From the NCBI RefSeq assembly GCF_900109575.1, contig NZ_FOAF01000001.1, forward strand, positions 1,273,662-1,337,661: a stretch of DNA of 64,000 nt, in the 5' to 3' direction. Source of the DNA: Olivibacter domesticus (lineage in GTDB: Bacteria > Bacteroidota > Bacteroidia > Sphingobacteriales > Sphingobacteriaceae). Both the position numbers and the translations under genes were made by a program. Of this stretch, positions 41,899 through 52,275 are shown piece after piece (within the stretch, counting starts at the first letter, position 1; every line of letters begins with the position of its first letter). The notes beneath the pieces are model-generated. The model saw only the letters and a program-made list of their open reading frames with translations, made no database searches and was not told where the DNA came from.

Positions 41899-43572
41899 AT
41901 GTATACCATCATGAAAAAATATCCATCAAGAATCCTTACAGCCATCGCGATGCTCCTGCTTATGGTCAATTGTCAGAAGATCGACCTAAACCCCAAAGAC
42001 GACCTCAGCGACAGCCAGTTTTGGAAAGGGCCAAGCGATTTTATGAAGGCGGTAAATCAATTATATGCCACTGCTGAATCATTTGACGTCAAAGATGTGG
42101 ATAGCGATATCGGCTATAATCAAGCTCCTGACGTTTTCAGCAATGGTACCTGGAGTGCTCCTACTAGCGACACCTTATGGAGCAATCGCTTTCCAGACCT
42201 GCGCAATTGCAATAAAATCATTGAAAAAAGCGAAAGCTATACCGGTGATCCAACAGAAATAGAGCGCTATGTAGCGGAAGCACGTTTTTTCAGAGCCTAT
42301 AACCATTGGCGCTTAATGAAACGCTTCAATGACATTCCGATTCTAACAAGTGTTTTAAGCACTGATTCTGAAGAGCTGTATGGCAAGCGCCAGCCACAGG
42401 CAGCGGTAGAGGACTTTATTTTGTCGGAGCTGGAAGAAGCGGCTTCTAAACTCCCTAAACAAAGTGAAATTCAATCGAGCGAGCTCGGTCGTGTTAGCCA
42501 AGGCGCGGCGCTAGCCTTAAAAGCACGTGTGGCCCTTTTTGCCGGAACATGGGCCAAATATCACCAGCACCGGGGCGACTATGGTCAATTGCTGGATCAG
42601 GCGATAGATGCTGCTAAACGAGTTATCGAAAGTAACGAATATCAGCTATTTGAGGGTGCAGGAGACGATAGCTACCGTCAACTGTTTATTGATCAAGGCG
42701 ATGACTCGCACGAAGGGATCTTCGACAGTCGTTATGCGAAAGATATCCGCATGCATTCTGCCGCGCATTCCGTATACTGGGGATGGCGGGGCACCCCAAC
42801 CAAAAAGTTGGCTGATATGTACCTCTGCAAAAGCACCGGCCTTCCCATCGAAAAAAGCAATTCGGGCTTTCAGGGCTATGAAAGAATCAGCGATGAATTC
42901 AATAACCGTGATCCTCGCATGTCGCAAACTTTTATCATGCCCGGTACCAATTACCGCAATGCGAATGGTCCCGACTCTTGTGTCGCGAAATTTACCGTCC
43001 GCCCGGAAACCCGCACTGGCTATAAGCTATGGAAGTTTATGGGCGAAACCGTTGCCGGTGTTAATGAAGCAATCTATGATTACCATATTATCCGTTATCC
43101 GGAAGTCTTACTTATCTTAGCTGAAGCCACTTTTGAGAAAGATGGTGTAATCAGTGATAATGTGCTGAATCAAACGATCAATGTGATCCGCTCGCGGAAA
43201 GGGGTAGAAATGCCGGCACTAAGTAATGCGTTTGTGAACAGCAACGCTTTGGATATGTTAACCGAAATCCGCCGCGAGCGTACCATCGAGTTAGCTTTTG
43301 AGGGTTTCCGACGAGATGATCTGCGCCGCTGGAAAACTGCCGAAACAGAGCTTGTTAAGCCCTTACTTGGCATTAAATATAAAGGAACGCAATATGAACA
43401 ACTCAAGGTGTTGAACGATGGCAACCCGGGTAATGTAGATGCGAATGGCTTTCTGATTATTGACCCTTCAAATGCCCGTTTCTTCAGAACGCCTAGACAT
43501 TATTATTATCCCGTTCCTTTGGATGAGTTAACGTTAAATCCTAATTTATTACCCAATAATCCGGGTTGGTAA
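41899..43572 (+). CDS. SusD/RagB-type glycan-binding lipoprotein
   Basis: From the ATG at 41899 (alternative 41911) the product has 557 residues. Lipobox LLMVNC is near residue 23, followed by the RagB/SusD domain (DLSDSQFW, YVAEARFFRAYNHWRLMKRF) and the C-terminal block RRERTIELAFEGFRRDDLRRW. It is a surface lipoprotein that closes over the SusC barrel. It is adjacent to SusC with a 7-nt gap. Confidence 0.95.
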   Translation: MYTIMKKYPSRILTAIAMLLLMVNCQKIDLNPKDDLSDSQFWKGPSDFMKAVNQLYATAESFDVKDVDSDIGYNQAPDVFSNGTWSAPTSDTLWSNRFPDLRNCNKIIEKSESYTGDPTEIERYVAEARFFRAYNHWRLMKRFNDIPILTSVLSTDSEELYGKRQPQAAVEDFILSELEEAASKLPKQSEIQSSELGRVSQGAALALKARVALFAGTWAKYHQHRGDYGQLLDQAIDAAKRVIESNEYQLFEGAGDDSYRQLFIDQGDDSHEGIFDSRYAKDIRMHSAAHSVYWGWRGTPTKKLADMYLCKSTGLPIEKSNSGFQGYERISDEFNNRDPRMSQTFIMPGTNYRNANGPDSCVAKFTVRPETRTGYKLWKFMGETVAGVNEAIYDYHIIRYPEVLLILAEATFEKDGVISDNVLNQTINVIRSRKGVEMPALSNAFVNSNALDMLTEIRRERTIELAFEGFRRDDLRRWKTAETELVKPLLGIKYKGTQYEQLKVLNDGNPGNVDANGFLIIDPSNARFFRTPRHYYYPVPLDELTLNPNLLPNNPGW

Positions 43573-43577
43573 TTTAC

Positions 43578-43605
43578 TGCCGGGGCCAATTAATCGACTC
43601 CGGCA
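43578..43605 (+). terminator. Hairpin after susD, possible attenuator
   Basis: tgccgggg (43578-43585) pairs with ctccggca (43598-43605), 8 bp with one G-U, followed by T-rich sequence. It may lower expression of the downstream enzymes relative to SusC/D. Confidence 0.45.
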
Positions 43606-43642
43606 ATATTTGGTTTAATTTATATTTTTACCATTCCCTACT

Positions 43643-45088
43643 ATGTATACTATGAAGCACCTTAAAGAACAAATGCATTACAAACACCACTTACACTTAT
43701 TTTTTTATTTTCTTCTCTTAACGTTTTCTCATAACCTAAAGGCTCAACCAACAGGTATTAATCCGAGCACGGAGGCGCTCACTATTAATGGTAATCGCTT
43801 CGTAACGCTTTGCATTATGATCCGAACTACGCCCTGGGAGGTTTCGCGCGATGTGAAAATACATCCAAGAGACGAGTCGAGCTGGCATACCTTAGACGGT
43901 GTACGCGCCCTGCGCGAAGCCTTCGCCAAAGACAATCCCGGCGGACGGCTAACATGGGGTTTTACCTTAAACGCGCTGGAAGACCAACGGGAAAATTATC
44001 AGCAAATCCGCGATTATATTGTATCCTGCCAGCAAAAATACGGCGATGAAGTCTCCTATTTTCCCGGCTATTTCCCAGCAATGTATTTACCGCGCGAACG
44101 TATTAACCGCGAGCTATCTGAGGCTATCCAGCTCATTTCAAAAATGGTGGGTAATGGTTACAAACCTCAATGTATTATGGGTGGCTTTCTTTCTGCCGAC
44201 AACTTAAAATACCTTGCTGAAAAAGAAGACATTCATGTTGCCCACGCGGTAATTTGGAGTCAGCATAATATTGATGGTGGCGGTGCGGATGGATCACCCT
44301 CCTATCCCTTTTACCCTTCAACCGAGCACTTCTGCAAACCCGCACAGGGAAAAGCCGATTTCATTGATTGTGTAAATTTAGACGGCTGGACAATGGATTT
44401 TATCTGTGCTCGACAAAGTGGTGCCATAGGCCACGGCATTGAAGGCTATAATAGTCGCCGGGGTGTTGGCCCTATAGAAACGTATAAAGGTTGGGGCATT
44501 GATTTAGGAAACCGGGAAGTGATGCACACTACAGCCATTCATTTCGACAAAGGTTTTGAACAGAACGGCTTCGGTTGGGTAACCAATATTTGGGAAGCGC
44601 AAATGGTTCATGAGTTTGGTCAGGAGTTTATCTGCGAAGCGATGGAAACCTGGGTAAGCAGCACAAAAAAACGTTGGCCAGATACTCATTTCGTTACCTT
44701 TGGTGAGTTTGGTACCCTTTGGCGCCAGCAACACCCCAACAATGACGATTGGAATTATCATTTTACCGAACGTGGATCGGGTTTGGGTGATTCGTACAAT
44801 AACCTGGAAATTAAATGGTTTATGAATAAGGAATTCCGTTTAGGTTTATTACGCAATTGGCACGAAAAATCGTCGCCCACGTATGTCATTGATTTTACCC
44901 GTTATGACCTTCCAGCAAAGGAACCCGCAGACCCGTCGCCAGATAGGCCTGCAAAAGATTGGAGCCTGATCAATGTGATGAATCAAAAAGGTTTGCGCCC
45001 GCAGGATAAGCCCAAGCCGTTGAGCGCTTTAACCGCGCACGACCAGCAACTGATCAAGAAATACTACCCAGCACTTTTTACCAATTAG
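43643..45088 (+). CDS. Secreted DUF3863/DUF3864-type protein, putative glycan-active enzyme (first copy)
   Basis: The 481-residue protein has a signal peptide (LFFYFLLLTFSHNLKAQ). The rest matches its neighbour at 45105 throughout, with blocks FCKPAQGKADFIDCVNLDGW, HTTAIHFDKGF-x-x-NGFGWVTN and TFGEFGTLWR. I recognise the pair as the DUF3863/DUF3864 family of Bacteroidota PULs. The repeated Asp/Glu/His-rich blocks suggest a TIM- or (beta/alpha)-barrel hydrolase or deacetylase, but no activity is established to my knowledge. Confidence 0.75.
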   Translation: MYTMKHLKEQMHYKHHLHLFFYFLLLTFSHNLKAQPTGINPSTEALTINGNRFVTLCIMIRTTPWEVSRDVKIHPRDESSWHTLDGVRALREAFAKDNPGGRLTWGFTLNALEDQRENYQQIRDYIVSCQQKYGDEVSYFPGYFPAMYLPRERINRELSEAIQLISKMVGNGYKPQCIMGGFLSADNLKYLAEKEDIHVAHAVIWSQHNIDGGGADGSPSYPFYPSTEHFCKPAQGKADFIDCVNLDGWTMDFICARQSGAIGHGIEGYNSRRGVGPIETYKGWGIDLGNREVMHTTAIHFDKGFEQNGFGWVTNIWEAQMVHEFGQEFICEAMETWVSSTKKRWPDTHFVTFGEFGTLWRQQHPNNDDWNYHFTERGSGLGDSYNNLEIKWFMNKEFRLGLLRNWHEKSSPTYVIDFTRYDLPAKEPADPSPDRPAKDWSLINVMNQKGLRPQDKPKPLSALTAHDQQLIKKYYPALFTN

Positions 45089-45104
45089 AAAAATTATTGA
45101 AGAC

Positions 45105-46436
45105 ATGAAGATTCGTATATTATTACACCTAATAGCTTGTATTCTTATTATAAACACGGGTTATGGCCAGCAAAATCACTCGGCAAACGCCTTAATGGGC
45201 CATCGGTTTCTGACCTTTAATACCATCATCCGCGTCAACCAAATTGAAGTAAGCCGCGACAAAAATGTTGGTGAAGACGAACGCGCACTCCATACCCCCG
45301 AAAAGGTACGCCAATTTAGGGAAGCCCTGGAAGCGGGAATTCCGGGCGCGAAAATGACCTGGGCGTTCAGCTGGTTAGCCCTCCATGATACTACTGCCAA
45401 TTACCAGCAGATTAGAAAACTAGTGGTTGCCTATCATAAGCAATATGGCGATGAAATTACCTTTATTCCAGGAGCTTATTTTTCTAACGCCTATAACACT
45501 ATCGAACAGGTGAATCAAGATTTACACGACGGCTTAGCACGGGTTACTGAAATGGTGGGTAACGGTTATCGGCCCTTAAGTATTGTTGCCGGCTTCCTTT
45601 CCTCCAAAAACCAGGAGTACCTGGCCAATAAGGAAGGAATACATGTTTGCCAGGGAAATATTTGGAGCCAATACGCCATTGATAACCAAGATGGCGACGG
45701 TGCGGTATCTTACCCATTTTATCCTTCCAAAGAGCATTTTTGTAAGCCTGCCCAAGGAAAAGCCGATTTCATCGATTGTGTTAATCTGGATGGTTGGACG
45801 GCTGACTTCCTCGCCGCCCGAAGAGAAGGACGTGCGGATGGATTCAATAGCCGGATGGGCGTAGGCCCGATAGAAACGCTTGGAAAATACGGTTTAGCGA
45901 CGGGGTTGAAAGAAATGCTGCACACCACTGCTATCCACTTTGATAAAGGATTTGAGCTAAATGGTTTTGGTTGGGTAACCAATTGTTGGGAATTAAGCCT
46001 TCCCTATCCGGCTTCCGACTTAACGAAATGGTTACAAGCCGTAAAAACGCGCTGGCCGGATGTCAAGGTGATTACCCAGGGTGAGTTTGGCATGCGCTGG
46101 CGAAAACACTATGAAAATAACCGTTTCAATTACCGCTTTGAAGAAACGGGATCGGGTATTGGCGGTTCTGATGCCGACAAGAAAATCCGTTGGTTTATGA
46201 ACGATAAGTTTAGACTGGCGCTGCTGAATGATGGTAATAAAGAAATGGTGATCGATTACACCTCTTACACGCAGGATGCGCAAGAGCCAGCGTCCGGATC
46301 CACCCGCAACTGGAGTCTGATGGGTGAAATCAATCAGAAGCAGACTAGGCCACAGGATAAACCCATTCCGCTGCATGATCTTTCGGACCAAGCAAAGAAA
46401 GAAATTCGGCAGTATTATCCTGAGCTTAATCTTTGA
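45105..46436 (+). CDS. Secreted DUF3863/DUF3864-type protein (second copy)
   Basis: The 443-residue protein has a signal peptide (LLHLIACILIINTGYGQ) and is a paralogue of the gene 16 nt upstream. It shares the order of all conserved blocks: FYPSKEHFCKPAQGKADF, LDGWTADFLAAR, GVGPIET, HTTAIHFDKGFELNGFGW, GEFGMRWR and the tail QDKPIPL. Divergence is large enough that the copies likely have different specificity. It precedes the GH2 gene by 40 nt. Confidence 0.75.
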   Translation: MKIRILLHLIACILIINTGYGQQNHSANALMGHRFLTFNTIIRVNQIEVSRDKNVGEDERALHTPEKVRQFREALEAGIPGAKMTWAFSWLALHDTTANYQQIRKLVVAYHKQYGDEITFIPGAYFSNAYNTIEQVNQDLHDGLARVTEMVGNGYRPLSIVAGFLSSKNQEYLANKEGIHVCQGNIWSQYAIDNQDGDGAVSYPFYPSKEHFCKPAQGKADFIDCVNLDGWTADFLAARREGRADGFNSRMGVGPIETLGKYGLATGLKEMLHTTAIHFDKGFELNGFGWVTNCWELSLPYPASDLTKWLQAVKTRWPDVKVITQGEFGMRWRKHYENNRFNYRFEETGSGIGGSDADKKIRWFMNDKFRLALLNDGNKEMVIDYTSYTQDAQEPASGSTRNWSLMGEINQKQTRPQDKPIPLHDLSDQAKKEIRQYYPELNL

Positions 46437-46476
46437 TACCTCCGGCTGCCAATTGAAAAAAATTGTATAATCTTGT

Positions 46477-48312
46477 ATGACTATGACGACTTACCAAAAT
46501 TTCATTCTGTTTCTACTTTTCTTTGCCAATGCGTACCCTCTTGCTGCCCAGGTGGCTCAATTGCCTACACCATGGACGGAAGTGGCAAAACAGGCAGAAG
46601 TCCCTTTACCTGAATATCCTCGGCCGCAATTGCAAAGAGAAAACTGGATGTGCCTTAATGGCAAGTGGGATTATCTTGGGGGAAAGGATGCTCCCAATGC
46701 CCTGCAACCGCAAAAACCGGCGGTTTTTGATAAAGTAGCGGAAAAAATCCGCGTTCCTTATTGCCCTGAATCATATTTGTCGGGCATACAGCGGAAACAG
46801 GAAATAAACATGTGGTATAGAAAGATTTTTGAAATACCTGCTGCCTGGAAAAACAAACAGATTATTCTCCATTTCGGCGCTGTAGATCATGATGCGACTA
46901 TTTTTGTGAATGGACAAAGAGCCGGTAGCCATGCCGGAGGTTATGATGCGTTCTCCCTAAACATCACTTCCTTTCTAAAAACCGGTAAGAACACGCTTGT
47001 AGTAGCGGCCAAAGATCTAAACGATGGTAAAACACCATCCGGAAAAAATGGTCCGCGGGGTGATTACACCTTCTCTTCCGGCATCTGGCAGACCGTATGG
47101 ATTGAACCGGTAAATAAACACTTTATACAGCGTATCCGTTTACTTCCTGAGCTGGATAATGGACGCTTAAAAGTATTGGTAGAAAGTGATGGAGCCGAAA
47201 AGGTATCGGCTGCAGCTTATGATGGTAAGCAACTGATTGCCAAGACCGATGCAACTAGCGGTTCGTATTTTTATCTGCCCATAAAAAACCCGAAGCTTTG
47301 GTCGCCCGACAGCCCCTTTCTCTACGATTTAAAGTTGAGCCTCTATGATGCAACCGGAGGTATTTCCGACGAAGTGACGAGCTACTTTGGCATGCGGGAT
47401 ATTAAACTGGGTAAAATAAATGGTGTAGTAAGACCGCTGCTAAATGGAAAGTTTGTTATGCAATTGGGGCTTCTGGATCAGGGTTATTGGCCAGATGGGG
47501 TGTTGACGGCGCCGACTGAAGAGGCCTTAAAATCCGACATCGAGTACACAAAAAAGGCGGGATACAACCTGATTCGGAAACATATGAAAACGGAACCTCA
47601 GCGTTTTTATTATTGGGCGGATAAATTGGGATTGCTGGTTTGGCAGGATATGCCAGCTATTTGGTATCCTAATGAAGACACGACGGTATACCGGGAAATG
47701 TTTCGAAAGGAACTGAAATCGATCATGGATGATCATTATAATTCGCCATCTATCATCGCTTGGGTTCCTTTCAATGAAAATTGGGGAGCCTTTGATGTAA
47801 AAAACATTACAGATTGGGTAAAACAGTATGATCCTTCGCGATTGGTTAATGGTAACTCCGGTTTTAATAATAACCCCAGCTATCAGAAAGCATACGGGGA
47901 TCCGGGTAATGGGGACTTTGTGGATACACACATTTATGTAGGGCCTTATGGGGCTTCGGTACCTGACAGTGCCCGGGCGGCATCGTTAGGAGAATTTGGG
48001 GGTGTAGGTTTATTTACCAGAGGCCATATGTGGCCCGTGGAAAATAACGCATATGCCTATGAGCCTACGCAGACAGCACTTACAGATCGCTATATTTTGC
48101 TCATGAATCAAGTAGACCAGCTCATGAAATATAAGGGACTCAGTGTGGCCATATATACGCAGACAACGGATGTTGAACATGAAGTGAACGGTGTTTTGAC
48201 CTATGATAGACAAGTGGAAAAAATGCAGCTAGAACGTATCAAGGAAATCAACGAAGCAGTAATCAAAGATGGTTACGAATTGAATGAAAATGCTGGAACA
48301 CGGGGTTTGTAA
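46477..48312 (+). CDS. Glycoside hydrolase family 2 enzyme
   Basis: The 611-residue exported protein has a jelly-roll sugar-binding domain (~45-210, with VDHDATIFVNGQRAGSHAGG and PSGKNGPRGDYTFSSGIWQ), an Ig-like domain and a TIM barrel. Catalytic residues are visible: WVPFNENWG with acid/base Glu434, and LGEFGG with nucleophile Glu506. The GH2 group contains beta-galactosidases, glucuronidases and mannosidases, and the length points to a compact type. It is the last gene of PUL1. Confidence 0.9.
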   Translation: MTMTTYQNFILFLLFFANAYPLAAQVAQLPTPWTEVAKQAEVPLPEYPRPQLQRENWMCLNGKWDYLGGKDAPNALQPQKPAVFDKVAEKIRVPYCPESYLSGIQRKQEINMWYRKIFEIPAAWKNKQIILHFGAVDHDATIFVNGQRAGSHAGGYDAFSLNITSFLKTGKNTLVVAAKDLNDGKTPSGKNGPRGDYTFSSGIWQTVWIEPVNKHFIQRIRLLPELDNGRLKVLVESDGAEKVSAAAYDGKQLIAKTDATSGSYFYLPIKNPKLWSPDSPFLYDLKLSLYDATGGISDEVTSYFGMRDIKLGKINGVVRPLLNGKFVMQLGLLDQGYWPDGVLTAPTEEALKSDIEYTKKAGYNLIRKHMKTEPQRFYYWADKLGLLVWQDMPAIWYPNEDTTVYREMFRKELKSIMDDHYNSPSIIAWVPFNENWGAFDVKNITDWVKQYDPSRLVNGNSGFNNNPSYQKAYGDPGNGDFVDTHIYVGPYGASVPDSARAASLGEFGGVGLFTRGHMWPVENNAYAYEPTQTALTDRYILLMNQVDQLMKYKGLSVAIYTQTTDVEHEVNGVLTYDRQVEKMQLERIKEINEAVIKDGYELNENAGTRGL

Positions 48313-48313
48313 G

Positions 48314-48360
48314 GAAGTTAAATGGGCTTATCTTAAACGAAGACAAGCCCATTTAACTTC
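48314..48360. terminator. Bidirectional terminator between the two PULs
   Basis: gaagttaaatgggctt (48314-48329) and aagcccatttaacttc (48345-48360) pair perfectly over 16 bp. It lies between the convergent GH2 (+) and GH78-like (-) genes and serves both. Confidence 0.8.
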
Positions 48361-48375
48361 TGAAAAACTTGAATT

Positions 48376-50700
48376 TTAAAATAGCTCAAAAGTCCATTGG
48401 CCTTCTCTGACATTAAAATAGAAATAATTGCTATCTTCTTTTACAAAACTCAGCCCATTTTTGCCGGTCGTAAATTTTCCATTTTTGAACAAGTCCAGTC
48501 CGTTTATTGCTATATTCGAGAAATTTGGATCCACCCTTGGTATACCGACCAAAGCGTTCGTACCAACAGGAATGTTGACATCTAAATTTAGTTTTCGTTC
48601 TCCCCTCGTTAAATTCATGGTGATATTCCCCCATGCTGTGGGTGCAACACATCTGATATTTCTTAAGTTACCGAGCTGTGGAATAACACTAAAAACCCTA
48701 TAACCTGGCTTTTGCGGTGCAATTCCAGCTATATATTGCGCCATCAATGTTAACGGCCCTCCGGACCATCCATGGTTATATGAGCCACCACCATAACCTT
48801 CTGCACCAATACCCCAACCCTCCCAAAGCGTAGTCAACGGGCTTTCAACCATTTTGGCATATCGCTTCTTCATCCGCTCTAATGCACCCGTTGCGTCCTG
48901 CATCATAAAGAGGGATTCCAGCACATATTTTTCCATATAAGGGCTTGCGTGGTATTCCGTTTGAAGTAGTCTTCTGATGGCTCCATGCTTCTCGCGATCG
49001 GCTATGCCTGCTACAACCGCTAAACCATTGCCCCGATCATCGGTGACCCCCTTATTCAACAAGCTTTTGTATGCTTTACCGTTCCAAAATTTTTTATTGT
49101 AATTCTCTTTTATGGAGGATAACCGCTTCTGATATTCTGGGATATCTAACTCATGCCCCGTTGCCCGAGCCATTTTAACAGCAGCATCGAGCGCCATATA
49201 GTACCAGGCATTTTCAATCAACGGTGTATCAATATCACTGCCCCAATCCATCCAATCCCAATCACCTGCACGATGAATTACCAAACCATCTCCGCCAAGT
49301 TGCCATAGTAATAAATATTTCCTGACAGCAGGATACACATAGTGGATGATGGCGCTGTCACCTGTATATTGATAATAATTCCAGAAACCGTATTTCCCCA
49401 CAGCGGCAAGCATTTGAGCAGGCAATTCCCCCGTCCAACTTCCTGCCGGCACAGGAGAATATAACACGCCACTAGGCTTTTGCCAATCCACAAGATTATG
49501 GATAGCTTTTTGCATAATTTTCTCACTATTTCTATCACAAGCATATAGCATTTCGCCCATCAGTATAACCGCATCACCCCACCACTGAGCCCTTTCTCGA
49601 TCTGGGTCTTGGATCGCATCCCGTAAATTGACATTGAGCGTGGTATAGGCTTTCTCCCAAAGCTTGTTATAAAATTCATCATCAGCTTTAAAAAAACCTA
49701 CCTTTTCGGTATCATACCGCGTTTCCCGATATTTGAGGTCAATGATTTTTACCCCTTTGGGAATTAGGTAATGAACCTCATGCCCATTCATATATCCATA
49801 AGTTTCGAATTCCTGCACACCATCTTTGGTGATATATTCGGTACGTACGTTGTACTCGCTACCACCTTTATAGTTATCTGTTCTTATGTCAATTTTCTGC
49901 CCTGCAGAAGCTTCTATTTTCAGGTAGGGCGTAATGCTGATATTCTTAGGTAACTTGGCAATTATCAGCTCACCTGTACACTGCTTGGGTATATCTGCTG
50001 AATTAACATAATTGAGTAGGCCTTCATCTTTCCAAAATGGAATAGGTCTTTTCAGTAGATGGTGCCAGGGCCCTATCGGAGGCTTGCCATATGCAATAGC
50101 ATCCGCCCAGGAACTATCATCAAAATCTGTTGATTGCCATTGGAAAACATCCTTCCTGGCATCAAAATAAATATTGAATTCAGGTAGACGATAGTTAGGG
50201 AAAGGCCTATTGGTATTGCCATAGGCAGGATGCCTGAGCACCTTCCATGTACTATCTGATAGGATACGCTCATTATCTGTAGTGACCTCGAATAGCAATG
50301 CCGATTTCCCGCTGCTTTTGTGGTCATAACCATCCCTGCCCCAATACCATGTTAAGATGGCGATTGTGTTTTTCCCTTCTGAAAGGTAGGGTGCTAAATC
50401 TAATTCGTCGTAATAAGTGTCTTGCGGATTAGGGCCTCTCTTGAGTTGTCCTTCAAACACGACCATTCTTCCATTTATCCAAAGCCAATATTTAGAATCT
50501 GTGGCAATTTTAGTACGGACTGTCTTTGATAAACTTGTAATATCAAATTCTTTTCGAAAGGCAGTCCATATATTGGTATCTTTTTGGGTATGCGGAATTC
50601 CTATCCATTTTGCATCCCATTGCTCCACCTGAGAAAAGCAGGTAGCGCTAACCAGAAATATGAGCAGAAAACAGAACAGCATTCTTAAACAATTCTTCAT
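48376..50700 (-). CDS. Alpha-L-rhamnosidase-like glycoside hydrolase (GH78 type)
   Basis: The 774-residue exported protein starts with beta-sandwich domains (KWIGIPHTQKDTNIWTAF..., rhamnosidase N-terminal type). It then has the (alpha/alpha)6 barrel with RDAIQDPDRERAQWWGDA, AGDWDWMDWGSD and LTTLWEGWG, and a C-terminal beta domain. The acidic residues in DPDRERAQ and DWMDWG match the catalytic region of GH78. It follows the susD gene by 3 nt, so it is part of the PUL2 operon. Rhamnose release is inferred from family. Confidence 0.85.
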   Translation of the reverse strand: MKNCLRMLFCFLLIFLVSATCFSQVEQWDAKWIGIPHTQKDTNIWTAFRKEFDITSLSKTVRTKIATDSKYWLWINGRMVVFEGQLKRGPNPQDTYYDELDLAPYLSEGKNTIAILTWYWGRDGYDHKSSGKSALLFEVTTDNERILSDSTWKVLRHPAYGNTNRPFPNYRLPEFNIYFDARKDVFQWQSTDFDDSSWADAIAYGKPPIGPWHHLLKRPIPFWKDEGLLNYVNSADIPKQCTGELIIAKLPKNISITPYLKIEASAGQKIDIRTDNYKGGSEYNVRTEYITKDGVQEFETYGYMNGHEVHYLIPKGVKIIDLKYRETRYDTEKVGFFKADDEFYNKLWEKAYTTLNVNLRDAIQDPDRERAQWWGDAVILMGEMLYACDRNSEKIMQKAIHNLVDWQKPSGVLYSPVPAGSWTGELPAQMLAAVGKYGFWNYYQYTGDSAIIHYVYPAVRKYLLLWQLGGDGLVIHRAGDWDWMDWGSDIDTPLIENAWYYMALDAAVKMARATGHELDIPEYQKRLSSIKENYNKKFWNGKAYKSLLNKGVTDDRGNGLAVVAGIADREKHGAIRRLLQTEYHASPYMEKYVLESLFMMQDATGALERMKKRYAKMVESPLTTLWEGWGIGAEGYGGGSYNHGWSGGPLTLMAQYIAGIAPQKPGYRVFSVIPQLGNLRNIRCVAPTAWGNITMNLTRGERKLNLDVNIPVGTNALVGIPRVDPNFSNIAINGLDLFKNGKFTTGKNGLSFVKEDSNYFYFNVREGQWTFELF

Positions 50701-50703
50701 AAC

Positions 50704-52266
50704 TCAATAGCCTGGATTTTGCACCAAATTACTATTTATAAGCACTTCACGTGAGGGAATGGCATAAATTAGCCTATTCTCTGACACATTAAATGAGCCC
50801 GGCAAAAGCCAGCCGTAAATGGCTTTTAATCTTTCCCCTTTTTGCATAAGTGTCTCTATCGCTTTGCCATTACGAATTAAATCGGTCCAGCGATGATTTT
50901 CAAAAGCAAGCTCATGGCGCATCTCGTTTGCCACGGTCGTTTCTGTTGCCTCCGACAATTCGGGTAACCCCGCCCTTCTGCGGACTTGGTTGAGGTAGGG
51001 CAAGGCTTCCATTGACTTATTCTGTTCAACTAAACACTCTGCCAATAACAATAATGCACCCGCATAGCGATAAACCGGCCAATTATCGCCTGTATTCCAT
51101 TCTACTTGATAAGGGGGATGCAGGTATTTCCGCACAAAATAATGAAATGACTTACCTTGGGGTGGACTAAAATTCTCTGGACTTTCTACAGAACTGATGG
51201 CAATCGATTCTCCCGTTTGCGTACCTACGGCCACGCCTATGGATGCTGGTAGTCTTTTATCATTTGCCTCATAAGAATCGATCATCTCCTGTGTCGGTAC
51301 ATTCCATCCGCCACTGGAGAGTCCACCGCGGGCATTGGTGCCCCGTAAACCCAAAAGGGCTTCACTATTAGTCGTTTTGGGAATAAACCTCCAGATAAAA
51401 TCGCTCTGTTGACCATCATTGCCTGCCTTGAACTGGACTTCGAAAATAGATTCTCTGTTATTTTTATTGTTGATATCAAAAACATCCACATAATTTGGCA
51501 AGAGTTCGTAGTTCATTTGTGTTATATCGAGCAATTCCGCTTCTGCTTTTGCATACTCTCTGCTCGGTTTAGTCATATAGGCATAAGCCAGTAACATTTT
51601 AGCCGCACCTCTGGTAGCTCTACCACTCTGCGGAAAGGTACTGACAACAGGCAGTTTAGGAATTGCATTATTCAAGTCATCAATAATTTGATTGTACACC
51701 TCTTCTAAGGTATTTCTCGGCAGAAAAGCATCCTCTTCTTTGGTGATTTCTGTCAAATGCAAGGGCACACCTCCATAATGCGTCACCAGATCAAAATAAT
51801 AAAAAGCACGGAGAAACAATGCCTGGCCAGCTAAATCGTCTTTGGCTTCCGGTGACAGTTCTATCGTGGTGGTCTCTAAACGCGTAAGCACGGTATTTGC
51901 TTTGGCTATACCCGAATAATCATTGCCATATCTATTTCCCGGATTGTTTGGTTCAGCACTTGATAAACTGTTGTCAAGGAAAGTCGCCATAGCCTCCACA
52001 CTTGTTTCCGTACCCCTATCAGACGAATAATAGGTGAAAAAGGTGTTATCGGAACGCATTTCGTCCATATATATCCCAGTGAAGGCTATTGTACGGAGAT
52101 TGCTGTATGCCGATACAATCGCCTGTTGGAACTCTGCTTCATTTTTGAAAAATGTTGTTGAACTCACACTCGTTTGCGGTGTTAAATCCAACTCGCTTTC
52201 CTTACAGGAAATTATTATAAGGCAAGCAATCCAAGCATATATCAATTTAGTTTTCATCAATTTCAT
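50704..52266 (-). CDS. SusD/RagB-type glycan-binding lipoprotein
   Basis: The 520-residue protein has lipobox IIISC near residue 21. The RagB/SusD domain follows, with FFKNEAEFQQAIVSAYSNLR, GQALFLRAFYYFDLVTHYGG and the C-terminal RRRAGLPELSEATETTVANEMRHELAFENHRW, given in parts. It pairs with the SusC gene 9 nt upstream and binds glycan at the cell surface. Confidence 0.95.
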   Translation of the reverse strand: MKLMKTKLIYAWIACLIIISCKESELDLTPQTSVSSTTFFKNEAEFQQAIVSAYSNLRTIAFTGIYMDEMRSDNTFFTYYSSDRGTETSVEAMATFLDNSLSSAEPNNPGNRYGNDYSGIAKANTVLTRLETTTIELSPEAKDDLAGQALFLRAFYYFDLVTHYGGVPLHLTEITKEEDAFLPRNTLEEVYNQIIDDLNNAIPKLPVVSTFPQSGRATRGAAKMLLAYAYMTKPSREYAKAEAELLDITQMNYELLPNYVDVFDINNKNNRESIFEVQFKAGNDGQQSDFIWRFIPKTTNSEALLGLRGTNARGGLSSGGWNVPTQEMIDSYEANDKRLPASIGVAVGTQTGESIAISSVESPENFSPPQGKSFHYFVRKYLHPPYQVEWNTGDNWPVYRYAGALLLLAECLVEQNKSMEALPYLNQVRRRAGLPELSEATETTVANEMRHELAFENHRWTDLIRNGKAIETLMQKGERLKAIYGWLLPGSFNVSENRLIYAIPSREVLINSNLVQNPGY

Positions 52267-52275
52267 TCTTTTAAG

